Below are positions 1-8,322 of a stretch of DNA of 64,000 bases, piece after piece (within the stretch, counting starts at the first letter, position 1; every line of letters starts with the position of its first letter). Below the pieces are notes generated by a model, which was given only the letters and a program-made list of their open reading frames with translations, ran no database searches and had not been told where the DNA came from. Source of the stretch: Coralloluteibacterium thermophilum. GTDB lineage: Bacteria > Pseudomonadota > Gammaproteobacteria > Xanthomonadales > Xanthomonadaceae. The stretch lies in NCBI RefSeq assembly GCF_042654365.1, contig NZ_JBHSGG010000003.1, forward strand, positions 70,665 through 134,664. The letters are read 5' to 3'. The translations under genes were made by a program, and so were the position numbers.

Positions 1-684
1 GACGATGCCGATGCGCATCTCGCCCTGCTGCGGCACCACTACGACAACGGGGACGCCGAGGCCTTCGTCCAGGCCGCCGAGGCCATGCATGCCGCCCTCG
101 GCACGCCCGCGCCGCACTGGCAGGCGGTGCAGGCCATGGGCCGCGCCCTCGCGCCGCAGCACCCGCTGTTCGGCGAAGCGCCGCCCGAGCCCGAGGCCGA
201 CCCCGCGGGCGCACAGCCGGCCGCCCCCGTGGTTCCCGGCGCACTGCCCACCTGGGTCTACGCGCCCGCCGGCTCGCGCGAGCCCAAGGCGGAGCGTCTG
301 CCCGACGAGGCGCCGCCCGCGGATCCCGACGACCTCGACGATGGCGTCGTGGCGCTGGACATGGACATCGACGCGGATGCCGACGCGGACCTCGAGGCCA
401 TCCCGGAGCGGCCCGAGCCGGGCGCGACCGGCGGCTGGAGCGAGGACGAGCGCTTCGCCGAGGTGGAGGCGTTCGAACCGCCGCTCGACGAGCGCGGGCC
501 GTCGCCCGGGGACGAGGGCGGGGCGGTGGACGCCGAGGCAGCCGAGACCAAGCTCGAACTCGCCCGCGCCTACCTCGACATCGGCGACGGCGAGGGCGCG
601 CGCGGCATGCTCGAGGAAGTCGTGACCGAAGGCACCGAAGCGCAGCGCGCGGAGGCGCGCCGGCTGCTCGGACAGATCGGGTAG
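1..684 (+). CDS. fimV: FimV C-terminal fragment (5' end outside window)
   Basis: Open from the first base to TAG at 682-684, so only the C-terminal ~227 residues are visible. FimV is an inner-membrane/peptidoglycan-linked hub protein for type IV pilus function and polar localisation. The visible part has a short helical repeat region, a long acidic linker rich in Asp, Glu, Ala and Pro (for example DMDIDADADADLEAI), and a C-terminal tail with AETKLELARAYLDIGD and ARRLLGQIG. That tail matches the conserved TPR-like FimV C-terminal domain. The position directly upstream of truA is the usual one in Xanthomonadaceae. The N-terminal LysM part is outside the window. Confidence 0.85.
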   Translation, partial: DDADAHLALLRHHYDNGDAEAFVQAAEAMHAALGTPAPHWQAVQAMGRALAPQHPLFGEAPPEPEADPAGAQPAAPVVPGALPTWVYAPAGSREPKAERLPDEAPPADPDDLDDGVVALDMDIDADADADLEAIPERPEPGATGGWSEDERFAEVEAFEPPLDERGPSPGDEGGAVDAEAAETKLELARAYLDIGDGEGARGMLEEVVTEGTEAQRAEARRLLGQIG

Positions 685-692
685 CATGGCCT

Positions 693-715
693 GCCGCGGC
701 GCCTCCCGCCGCGGC
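693..715. terminator. GC-rich hairpin after fimV
   Basis: A perfect 9-bp inverted repeat (GCCGCGGCG / CGCCGCGGC) with a 5-nt loop starts 8 nt after the fimV stop. There is no T-tract, so it may be a weak terminator or an RNA 3'-end stabiliser. The rest of the 192-nt gap to truA shows nothing recognisable. Confidence 0.4.
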
Positions 716-876
716 GACGACGGATGGCGAGGGGCCGGGGCGACCCGGCCCTTCCTCGTTCGGGCGGCGCGCGCCGGAGAGACCGGATGCCGCGCGCCTT
801 CCGCATCCCGTCCTGGCGCCCGGCGCAGCGCGCCGCGCCCGGACCACACGACACGCTCTGGAAGACTGACTGGGTC

Positions 877-1644
877 ATGCGTTACGCCCTGGGTATCGAG
901 TACGACGGCACCGGCTTCCTCGGCTGGCAGCGGCTTCCCCACGGCCGCACCGTGCAGTCCGAGGTCGAGGCCGCGCTGTCGTTCGTCGCCGGCGAGCCGC
1001 TCGAGGTGGTGTGCGCGGGCCGTACCGACTCGGGCGTGCACGCGCAGTGCCAGGTGGTGCATTTCGATACAGCGGCCCAGCGCAGCGAGCGCGGCTGGAC
1101 GCTCGGCATGAACTCGCGCCTGCCGCCGGAGATCGCCACCCGCTGGTGCCGGCCGGTGTCCGACGACTTCCACGCCCGCTTCGGCGCGATCGCCCGTACC
1201 TACCGCTACCGCATCCTCAACCGGCCGTTGCGTCCGGCGCTGCAGCGCGACTACGTCGCCTTCGAGCGGCGCCCGCTCGACGCCGACGCCATGCACGCCG
1301 CCGCGCAGGCCCTGATCGGCGAGCACGACTTCAGCGCCTTCCGCACCGTCCACTGCCAGGCACCGCACGCCCGCCGCGACATGCAGGCGATCCGCGTCTG
1401 GCGCGACGGCGACGAAGTGCTCATGGAGATACGCGCGAACGCTTTCCTCCACCACATGGTCAGGAACATCATGGGCTCGCTGCTGCCGATCGGACGCGGG
1501 GAGCGTCCGGTGGGGTGGATGGCCGAACTGCTGGCCGGGCGCGACCGTGCGCTCGCCGGCCCGACGGCGCCGGCTAGCGGCCTGACGTTCCTGGGGCCGC
1601 GCTATCCGCAGCGGTTCGAACTGCCCGACGAGGTGAGCGCTTGA
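877..1644 (+). CDS. truA: tRNA pseudouridine(38-40) synthase TruA
   Basis: Cytoplasmic enzyme that converts uridines 38, 39 and 40 of the tRNA anticodon arm to pseudouridine. The 255-residue length is normal. The catalytic Asp is residue 51 within GRTDSGVHA. ATG 877 is chosen because MRYALGIEYDGTGFLGWQ is the typical TruA N-terminus; the frame stays open upstream to 724 but that stretch is basic low-complexity sequence. The stop overlaps the TTG start of trpF, suggesting translational coupling, as is common where truA precedes trpF. Confidence 0.96.
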   Translation: MRYALGIEYDGTGFLGWQRLPHGRTVQSEVEAALSFVAGEPLEVVCAGRTDSGVHAQCQVVHFDTAAQRSERGWTLGMNSRLPPEIATRWCRPVSDDFHARFGAIARTYRYRILNRPLRPALQRDYVAFERRPLDADAMHAAAQALIGEHDFSAFRTVHCQAPHARRDMQAIRVWRDGDEVLMEIRANAFLHHMVRNIMGSLLPIGRGERPVGWMAELLAGRDRALAGPTAPASGLTFLGPRYPQRFELPDEVSA

Positions 1645-2297
1645 GCGACCTTCCCTTCCGCACACGCGTGAAGTTCTGTGGACTGACGCGCCCGGGCGAC
1701 GTGCGCCTGGCGGGCGAACTGGGCGTGGACGCGATCGGCTTCGTGTTCGTCAAGGGCAGCCCGCGCCGGCTGGAGGTCCCGCAGGCGCACTGGCTCAAGG
1801 CGGCGGTGCCGCCGATGGTCTCGATCGTCGCCCTGTTCATGGACGCCGACCCCGACCACGTGCGCTACGTGGTCGAGGAACTGCAGCCGGCCATGCTGCA
1901 GTTCCACGGCAGCGAGGAGGAGCGCTACTGCCGCAGCTTCGGACTGCCCTACCTGCGCACCATCCCCATGCGCGATCCGCACACCGATCCGGCCGAGATG
2001 GCCGCGCGCTTCCCCTCCGCGGCCGCCTTCCTGTTCGACGGCCACGCCCTGGGCGAGCAGGGCGGTGGCGGGCTCCGCTTCGACCTTGCGCGCCTGCCGG
2101 GGCCGCTGCGGCGGCCGACCTTCATCGCCGGCGGCCTGACCCCGGACAACGTGTACGACGTCGTGCACCACGCGCGGCCCTGGGGCATCGACGTGTCGAG
2201 CGGCATCGAGAGCGCGCCGGGCATCAAGGACGGCGCGCGCATGCGCCGCTTCATGGAGGAGGTGCGGCGCGCCGACTGCGCCGCGCCCGGCGACTGA
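1641..2297 (+). CDS. trpF: phosphoribosylanthranilate isomerase TrpF
   Basis: Catalyses the Amadori rearrangement of N-(5'-phosphoribosyl)anthranilate to CdRP, the third step of tryptophan synthesis. The 218-residue (beta/alpha)8 protein begins with the family motif VKFCGLTRPGDV, placing the catalytic Cys at residue 13; the phosphate-binding C-terminal loops (FIAGGLTPDNV, GIDVSSGIES) are present. Start is TTG 1641, overlapping the truA stop by 4 nt. It is a stand-alone TrpF, not fused to TrpC. Confidence 0.96.
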   Translation: MSDLPFRTRVKFCGLTRPGDVRLAGELGVDAIGFVFVKGSPRRLEVPQAHWLKAAVPPMVSIVALFMDADPDHVRYVVEELQPAMLQFHGSEEERYCRSFGLPYLRTIPMRDPHTDPAEMAARFPSAAAFLFDGHALGEQGGGGLRFDLARLPGPLRRPTFIAGGLTPDNVYDVVHHARPWGIDVSSGIESAPGIKDGARMRRFMEEVRRADCAAPGD

Positions 2298-2405
2298 GTT
2301 CCATCCGTGGCCGGCCGCGCCGGGGCCGAGCGCGTACACTGGGCGATTGCCGCCGCGAATCGGGCGCGGGTCCGTACCGCGGCGGCGCCCGAGCCAGGAA
2401 ACACC

Positions 2406-3629
2406 GTGAGCACCGCAGACTCCGCCATCACCGACTACGCCGCAGGCCCCGACGCGCAGGGCCGCTTCGGCCGCTTCGGCGGCACCTTCGTGTCCGAGAC
2501 GCTCATCGAGCCGCTGCGCGAGCTCACCGAGGCCTATGCGCGCTTCCGCGCCGATCCGGCGTTCCAGGCCGAGTTCGACGCCGACCTGGCGCACTACGTC
2601 GGCCGCCCCAGCCCCATCTACGAGGCGGCCCGGCTCTCCGCCGAGGTCGGCGGCGCGCGCATCCTGCTCAAGCGCGAGGACCTGAACCACACCGGCGCCC
2701 ACAAGATCAACAACACCATCGGCCAGGCGCTGCTTGCGCGGCGGATGGGCAAGACCCGCATCATCGCGGAGACCGGCGCGGGCCAGCACGGCGTGGCCAG
2801 CGCGACGGTGGCGGCCCGGCTCGGCCTGAAGTGCGTGGTCTACATGGGCGCCACCGACATCGAGCGGCAGAAGATCAACGTCTACCGCATGCGCCTGCTG
2901 GGCGCGGAGGTGGTGCCGGTGACGTCGGGCTCGAGGACGCTCAAGGACGCGCTCAACGAGGCGATGCGCGACTGGGTCACCAACGTTGCCGACACCTTCT
3001 ACATCATCGGCACGGTGGCCGGGCCGCACCCGTACCCGATGATGGTGCGCGACTTCAACGCCATCGTCGGCCGCGAGGCGCGCGCGCAGATGCTCGACCG
3101 CTACGGGCGCCTGCCGGACGCGATCACCGCCTGCGTCGGCGGCGGCTCCAACGCCATCGGTCTGTTCCATGCCTTCCTCAACGACCCGGGCGTGCGCATC
3201 GTCGGCGCGGAGGCGGCGGGCGAGGGCATCGACAGCGGCCGCCACGCCGCCTCGCTGTCGGCCGGCCGCCCCGGCGTGCTGCACGGCAACCGCACCTACC
3301 TGCTGTGCGACGACGACGGCCAGATCGTGGAGACGCATTCGGTCTCCGCCGGCCTCGACTATCCGGGCGTCGGTCCCGAGCACGCCTGGCTGAAGGACGT
3401 CGGCCGCGTGGACTACGTCGGCGTGACCGACGACGAGGCGCTGGCCGCGTTCCACACGCTGGCGCGCACCGAGGGCATCCTCGCCGCGCTGGAGTCCAGC
3501 CACGCCATCGCCCAGGCCATGAAGCTCGCGCGCGACCTGCCGAAGGACGCCCTGGTGCTGGCCAACCTGTCCGGCCGCGGCGACAAGGACGTGCACACGA
3601 TCGCAGCGCGGGAGGGGATCGAGCTCTAG
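2406..3629 (+). CDS. trpB: tryptophan synthase beta chain
   Basis: PLP enzyme joining indole and L-serine to make tryptophan, in an alpha2-beta2 complex with TrpA. The PLP lysine is K100 in HTGAHKINN and the catalytic Glu is E122 in AETGAGQHG, the same spacing as K87/E109 of the enteric enzyme. GTG 2406 is chosen because the next residues (STADSAITDYAAGPDAQGRF) lead straight into the conserved RFGGTFVSETL; this gives 407 residues. A TACACT hexamer at 2335-2340 could be the -10 of a promoter inside the 108-nt gap after trpF, but no convincing -35 is visible. Confidence 0.97.
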   Translation: MSTADSAITDYAAGPDAQGRFGRFGGTFVSETLIEPLRELTEAYARFRADPAFQAEFDADLAHYVGRPSPIYEAARLSAEVGGARILLKREDLNHTGAHKINNTIGQALLARRMGKTRIIAETGAGQHGVASATVAARLGLKCVVYMGATDIERQKINVYRMRLLGAEVVPVTSGSRTLKDALNEAMRDWVTNVADTFYIIGTVAGPHPYPMMVRDFNAIVGREARAQMLDRYGRLPDAITACVGGGSNAIGLFHAFLNDPGVRIVGAEAAGEGIDSGRHAASLSAGRPGVLHGNRTYLLCDDDGQIVETHSVSAGLDYPGVGPEHAWLKDVGRVDYVGVTDDEALAAFHTLARTEGILAALESSHAIAQAMKLARDLPKDALVLANLSGRGDKDVHTIAAREGIEL

Positions 3630-3638
3630 GCGGTAAAA

Positions 3639-3786
3639 CGGGAAGCGGGAATGGGGAAGCGGGAATCGGGACCTGCAGGCTCTCCCCGGAGAGCGGACGC
3701 GGTGCCCATCCGCATAGCCTCCCATGCCCCATGCCCCATGCCCCATGCCCGCTCCCGCTTCCCGACTCCCGCTTCCCCATTCCCGC
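3639..3786. repeat. Long inverted repeat with GGGAAT/GGGAAG units between trpB and trpA
   Basis: Arms at 3645-3671 and 3760-3786 are reverse complements over 27 bp with one mismatch. Both are built from short units such as GCGGGAATGGGGAAGCGGGA. The ~88-nt loop contains a hairpin (CTCTCCCCGGAGAG) and at 3720-3750 a run of tandem CCCATGC units. It occupies nearly all of the 181-nt trpB-trpA gap. Similar G-rich/C-rich paired repeats occur in Xanthomonadaceae intergenic DNA, from memory. In transcript form it would make a strong stem inside the trp mRNA. Confidence 0.8.
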
Positions 3787-3810
3787 CTCACCAGACCCAC
3801 ACCACACCCC

Positions 3811-4614
3811 ATGCCCAGCCGCATCTCCACCACCTTCGCCGCCCTGAAGTCGCGCGGCCGCAAGGCCCTCATCCCCTTCGTGACCGCCGGCGACCCCGCG
3901 CTCGACGCGACGGTGCCGGTGATGCACGCGCTGGTGGCGGGCGGCGCCGACCTCATCGAGCTGGGCATGCCGTTCAGCGATCCCATGGCCGACGGGCCGG
4001 CGATCCAGCGCGCGAGCGAGCGCGCCCTGGCGCGCGGTGTCGGGACCGACCGCGTGCTCGACTGGGTGCGCACCTTCCGGGAGCGCGACGACGCGACGCC
4101 GGTGGTGCTGATGGGCTACCTCAATCCGGTCGAGGCGCGTGGCACCGCCGTCTTCGCACGCCAGGCGCGGGCGGCGGGCGTCGACGGCGTCCTGCTGGTC
4201 GACCTGCCGCCGGAGGAGGCCGCCGAGACGCGCGCGCACTTCGCGGCCGAGGGCCTGGCCCTGATCGCCCTGGTGGCGCCGACGACGGCGCCGGCCCGGC
4301 AGGCGCGCATGCTCGCCGAGGCGCAGGGCTACCTGTACTACGTGAGCTTCGCCGGCGTCACCGGCGCCGACCGCCTCGACACCGTCGAGGTCGGCGCCCG
4401 CGTCCGCGCCCTGCGAGCGGCGTCGACGGTGCCGGTCGCGGTCGGCTTCGGGGTGCGCGATGCCGCCTCGGCCGCCGCGGTCGCCGCGGACGCGGACGGT
4501 GTCGTGGTGGGCAGCGCCCTGGTCGAGCGCCTCGCCTCGGGCGACCCGGCGCAGGCCCCGGCGCGAGCCGAGGAGTTCATGGCCGTGCTGCGCCGCGCCA
4601 TCGACGCGGTCTGA
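3811..4614 (+). CDS. trpA: tryptophan synthase alpha chain
   Basis: Cleaves indole-3-glycerol phosphate to indole and glyceraldehyde-3-phosphate; indole is channelled to TrpB. The 267-residue TIM barrel has the catalytic pair E50 and D61 in DLIELGMPFSDPMADGP, and the phosphate loop GVTGADRLD. ATG 3811 is chosen because MPSRISTTFAALKSRGRKAL aligns with family starts. The frame is open back to 3724 only because it runs through the repeat. Unlike most trp operons, it is separated from trpB by 181 nt of repeat. Confidence 0.97.
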   Translation: MPSRISTTFAALKSRGRKALIPFVTAGDPALDATVPVMHALVAGGADLIELGMPFSDPMADGPAIQRASERALARGVGTDRVLDWVRTFRERDDATPVVLMGYLNPVEARGTAVFARQARAAGVDGVLLVDLPPEEAAETRAHFAAEGLALIALVAPTTAPARQARMLAEAQGYLYYVSFAGVTGADRLDTVEVGARVRALRAASTVPVAVGFGVRDAASAAAVAADADGVVVGSALVERLASGDPAQAPARAEEFMAVLRRAIDAV

Positions 4615-4666
4615 GCATCGTGCCGCGTGCGCTAGAATCCGCCTCCCTTCGAACGACGGTCCGCGC

Positions 4667-5605
4667 ATGAGCTGGCTGCAGAAACTGATGCCTTCGCGCA
4701 TCCGCACCGAGACCACGAGTCGTCGGCGCAACGTGCCGGAAGGCCTTTGGGAGAAGTGCGAGCGCTGCTCGACCGTTCTCTACGGCCCCGAACTGGAGCG
4801 CAACCTCGAGGTCTGCCCGAAGTGCGGCTTCCACCGCCCCATCGCCGCGCGCGTGCGGCTGACGCGCTTCCTCGACGCCGGCAGCGCCAGCGAGATCGCC
4901 GCGGAGCTCGCGCCGGTGGACGTGCTGAAGTTCCGCGACACCAAGAAGTACGCCGACCGCATCAAGTCCACCCAGAAGCAGGTGGGCGAGCGCGACGCGA
5001 TGGTCGCCATGCGCGGCACGCTCAAGGGCCTGCCCACGGCCGCCTGCGCCTTCGAGTTCCGCTTCATGGGCGGCTCGATGGGTTCGGTGGTCGGCGAGAA
5101 GTTCACCCGCAGCGCGGAGCTGGCGCTCGCCGAGCGCATGCCGCTGGTGTGCTTCTCCGCGACCGGCGGCGCGCGCATGCAGGAGGGCCTGTTCTCGCTG
5201 ATGCAGATGGCCAAGACCTCCGCCGCGCTGGCGCGCATGCGCAAGGCCGGCCTGCCGTTCGTCTCGGTGCTGACCCATCCGACCACCGGCGGCGTGTCGG
5301 CGAGCTTCGCGATGCTGGGCGACCTCAACGTCGCCGAGCCGCAGGCGCTGATCGGCTTCGCCGGCCCGCGCGTGATCCAGCAGACGGTGCGCGAGACGCT
5401 GCCCGAGGGCTTCCAGCGCTCGGAGTTCCTGCTCGAGCACGGTGCCATCGACCTCATCGTCGACCGCCGCGAGCTGCGCGACCGCCTCGGCGACATCCTG
5501 GCCCTGATGATGGGGCGCCCGAAGCCGGCGCCGGGCGTCGGCGATGCGGATGAACCCGATCTCGTCGTTCCGACCCAGCCCGCGGACGCGGTGGTCGAGC
5601 CGTGA
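4667..5605 (+). CDS. accD: acetyl-CoA carboxylase carboxyltransferase subunit beta
   Basis: Transfers CO2 from carboxybiotin to acetyl-CoA in the first step of fatty acid synthesis, with AccA. The 312-residue protein has the N-terminal zinc ribbon with C31, C34, C50 and C53 (CERC...CPKC), then the crotonase-like domain with FMGGSMGSVVGEKFTR and PTTGGVSASFAMLGD. The start MSWLQKLMP is typical of the family. A TAGAAT hexamer at 4633-4638, just upstream, could be a promoter -10. Its stop overlaps the glmM start. Confidence 0.97.
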   Translation: MSWLQKLMPSRIRTETTSRRRNVPEGLWEKCERCSTVLYGPELERNLEVCPKCGFHRPIAARVRLTRFLDAGSASEIAAELAPVDVLKFRDTKKYADRIKSTQKQVGERDAMVAMRGTLKGLPTAACAFEFRFMGGSMGSVVGEKFTRSAELALAERMPLVCFSATGGARMQEGLFSLMQMAKTSAALARMRKAGLPFVSVLTHPTTGGVSASFAMLGDLNVAEPQALIGFAGPRVIQQTVRETLPEGFQRSEFLLEHGAIDLIVDRRELRDRLGDILALMMGRPKPAPGVGDADEPDLVVPTQPADAVVEP

Positions 5606-6945
5606 GCCGGCGCTACTTTGGGACCGACGGCATCCGCGGCCGGGTCGGCTCGCCGACCATCTCCCCGGACTTCGTGCTCAAGCTGGGCTGGGCGGCCGGC
5701 CGCGTGCTGGGCGCTGCCAGCGGGCACCATTCCAGCGTGGTCATCGGCAAGGACACGCGCATCTCGGGCTACATGTTCGAGTCCGCGCTGGAGGCGGGCC
5801 TGGTCGCGGCGGGTGTCGACGTGCAGCTGCTCGGGCCCATGCCGACGCCCGGCGTGGCCTACCTGACCCGCTCGCTGCGCGCCGACGCCGGCATCGTCAT
5901 CAGCGCCTCGCACAACCCCCACGACGACAACGGCATCAAGTTCTTCTCTGCCGAGGGCGAGAAGCTCCCCGACGAGATCGAGCTCGCCATCGAGGAGGAA
6001 CTCGACAGGCCGTTCCAGACGGTCGCCTCCGGCGACCTCGGCAAGGCCAGCCGCATCGAGGCGGCGGCGATGCGCTACGCCGAGTTCTGCAAGTCGACCG
6101 TGCCGGCCAAGTTCAACCTGCGCGGGCTCAAGCTCGCGGTGGACTGCGCCCACGGCGCCACCTACCACATCGCGCCGCTGCTGTTCGAGGAGCTGGGCGC
6201 GCAGGTCTCGGCCATCGGCGTCGAGCCCGACGGCCTCAACATCAACCGCGGCGTGGGCTCGACCGACATCGCCGCGCTGCGCGCCCACGTGCTGGAGACC
6301 GGTGCCGACCTGGGCGTGGCCTTCGACGGCGACGGCGACCGGCTGCTGTGCGTGAGCGCCTCGGGCCGCATCGTCGACGGCGACGACCTGCTCTACCTGC
6401 TGGCGCTGGACTGGAAGGCCCAGGGTCGCCTGAAGGGGCCGGTCGCCGGCACGCTGATGACCAACTACGGCCTGGAGCAGGCCCTCGCCGCGGAGGGCAT
6501 TCCCTTCGTCCGCACCCAGGTCGGCGACCGCTACGTGCACCGCGCGCTGGTGGAGCAGGGCGGCACCCTGGGCGGCGAGGCGTCCGGCCACCTGCTGTGC
6601 CTGGATCGCGCCACCACCGGCGACGGCATCGTCTCGGCGCTGCAGGCGCTGGACGTCGTGCGCCGCAGCGGCCGCAGCCTGGACGAGCTGCTCGCCGGCC
6701 TGCAGCGCTACCCGCAGAAGACCGTCAACGTCCGCTTCGCCGCCGGCGCCCGCCCCGTCGAGGCGCCGGCCGTGCAGTCCGAGCTCGCCGCGGCCCAGAA
6801 GGCCCTGGCCGGTCGCGGCCGGGCCTTCATCCGTCCGTCGGGCACCGAGCCGGTGGTGCGCGTCACCGCCGAGGCGGACGACGCGTCGCTGATGCAGCAG
6901 GTGCTCGACCGCCTCGCCGACGCCGTCCGCCAGGCCGCCGCCTGA
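5602..6945 (+). CDS. glmM: phosphoglucosamine mutase GlmM
   Basis: Interconverts glucosamine-6-phosphate and glucosamine-1-phosphate for UDP-GlcNAc, hence peptidoglycan and LPS. All four phosphohexomutase signatures are present in 447 residues: the phospho-serine S103 in SASHNP, the metal loop DGDGDR at 242-247, the sugar loop GEASGH, and the phosphate site RPSGTEPVVRV. GTG 5602 overlaps the accD stop (GTGA), implying coupling. Placement directly after accD is unusual compared with the folC neighbour commonly seen in relatives. Confidence 0.97.
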   Translation: MSRRYFGTDGIRGRVGSPTISPDFVLKLGWAAGRVLGAASGHHSSVVIGKDTRISGYMFESALEAGLVAAGVDVQLLGPMPTPGVAYLTRSLRADAGIVISASHNPHDDNGIKFFSAEGEKLPDEIELAIEEELDRPFQTVASGDLGKASRIEAAAMRYAEFCKSTVPAKFNLRGLKLAVDCAHGATYHIAPLLFEELGAQVSAIGVEPDGLNINRGVGSTDIAALRAHVLETGADLGVAFDGDGDRLLCVSASGRIVDGDDLLYLLALDWKAQGRLKGPVAGTLMTNYGLEQALAAEGIPFVRTQVGDRYVHRALVEQGGTLGGEASGHLLCLDRATTGDGIVSALQALDVVRRSGRSLDELLAGLQRYPQKTVNVRFAAGARPVEAPAVQSELAAAQKALAGRGRAFIRPSGTEPVVRVTAEADDASLMQQVLDRLADAVRQAAA

Positions 6946-6981
6946 TCCTCCCGTTTCCCGACGCCCACGCCCCTCCGCGCC

Positions 6982-7917
6982 ATGAGCCAGATCCCGACCC
7001 TCGACATCCGCCGCTTCGACACCGACCGCGAGGCCTTCGTGGCCGAACTGGGGGCCGCCTACCGCGAGTGGGGCTTCGCCGGCATCCGCGGCCATGGCAT
7101 TCCGCAGTCGCTGATCGACGAGGCCTACGACGCCTTCGTGCGCTTCTTCGCGCTGCCGGAGGAGACCAAGCGCAAGTACCACGTCCCCGGCGGCGGCGGC
7201 GCGCGCGGCTACACCCCCTTCGGCGTCGAGACCGCCAAGGGCGCGAAGCACTTCGACCTCAAGGAGTTCTTCCACATCGGCCGCGAGCTGCCGGAAGACT
7301 CGAAGTACCGCGACGTGATGCCGCCCAACGTCTGGCCGGACGAGGTCCCGGAGTTCCGCGAGAAGGGCCTGGCGCTCTACGGCGCGCTGGACGCGCTCGG
7401 GGCGCGCGTGCTGGAGGCGCTGGCCCTGCACATCGGCCTGCCCCAGGACTGGTTCGCCGACAAGACGGACTTCGGCAACTCCATCCTGCGCCCGATCCAC
7501 TATCCGCCGATCACCGCGGACGACATCCCGAACGTGCGCGCCGGCGCGCACGGCGACATCAACTTCATCACCCTGCTGGTGGGCGCGAGCGCCGCCGGGC
7601 TGGAGGTGCGTTCGCACGCGGGCGAATGGGTGCCGTTCACCGCGGACGAGGACACCATCGTGGTCAACATCGGCGACATGCTGCAGCGCCTGACCAACCA
7701 CGTGTACCCGTCCACCATCCATCGCGTGGTCAACCCGCCGGGGGACGAGGCGCGCAAGCCGCGCTACTCCACGCCGTTCTTCCTGCACCCGAACCCGGAC
7801 TTCCTGATCGACGTGCTGCCGTCCTGCGTGAGCGAGGACAATCCGAGCCGCTACCCCGAGGCCATCACCGCGCACGGCTACCTGGAAGAGCGCCTGCGCG
7901 AGATCAAGCTGAAGTAA
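6982..7917 (+). CDS. isopenicillin N synthase-like 2-oxoglutarate/Fe(II) oxygenase
   Basis: Soluble non-haem iron oxygenase of the IPNS/2OG family; the substrate is unknown. The 311 residues carry an N-terminal DIOX_N region (GFAGIRGHGIP) and the double-stranded beta-helix with iron ligands H190 and D192 (HGDIN) and H247 (STIHRVV), plus the 2OG-binding R261/S263 (RYS). The gene follows glmM after 36 nt and converges with the MAPEG gene, overlapping it by 14 nt. Confidence 0.85.
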   Translation: MSQIPTLDIRRFDTDREAFVAELGAAYREWGFAGIRGHGIPQSLIDEAYDAFVRFFALPEETKRKYHVPGGGGARGYTPFGVETAKGAKHFDLKEFFHIGRELPEDSKYRDVMPPNVWPDEVPEFREKGLALYGALDALGARVLEALALHIGLPQDWFADKTDFGNSILRPIHYPPITADDIPNVRAGAHGDINFITLLVGASAAGLEVRSHAGEWVPFTADEDTIVVNIGDMLQRLTNHVYPSTIHRVVNPPGDEARKPRYSTPFFLHPNPDFLIDVLPSCVSEDNPSRYPEAITAHGYLEERLREIKLK

Positions 7918-8308
7918 GCCGCAGCGTCGCCAGCGCGAGGCCGGCCGCCGCTGCGCCGGCCAGCACGCCCCAGGTCAGCAGCATGCCGAGGGCGCGACCG
8001 GCGGAGACGCCGGCGCTGCGCTCCAGTCCCCAGGCGTGCAGCAGGCGGCCGGCGAGCAGCAGGCTCCCGAGCAGGACGAGCCACGCGCGCGCCAGGCCGG
8101 ACAGCTCCAGCAGGCCGATCAGCAGCAGGGCCAGCGGGACGTACTCGACGAAGTTGGCCTGGGCGCGGATGCGGCGGGCGAGGGCATCGTCGCCGCCGCT
8201 GCCGAGTCCGATGCCCGCGGAGCGGCGGCGGAGGGAGACGCGGAGCGAGAGCGCGAGCAGGAGCAGCGCGTGCAGGGACGCGAACAGCAGAGTGAGCGTG
8301 GGGAACAT
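7904..8308 (-). CDS. MAPEG-family membrane protein
   Basis: A 134-residue integral membrane protein with about four hydrophobic helices. It carries the features of bacterial MAPEG proteins (the glutathione S-transferase/leukotriene C4 synthase-like membrane family): a basic loop after TM1 (RVSLRRRSAG), RIRAQANFVEYVPLALLLIGLLE, and GRLLHAWGL. The precise activity cannot be assigned. It is followed by the downstream end of the oxygenase gene on the other strand and preceded by the SDR gene on the same strand after 14 nt. Confidence 0.8.
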   Translation of the reverse strand: MFPTLTLLFASLHALLLLALSLRVSLRRRSAGIGLGSGGDDALARRIRAQANFVEYVPLALLLIGLLELSGLARAWLVLLGSLLLAGRLLHAWGLERSAGVSAGRALGMLLTWGVLAGAAAAGLALATLRLTSA

Positions 8309-8322
8309 GGCGGTCCTCCGGG

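Noticed and set aside
1602..4073. 823-residue antisense frame across trpF-trpB
   Set aside because: Shadow of real trp genes in high-GC DNA, passing through the intergenic repeat.
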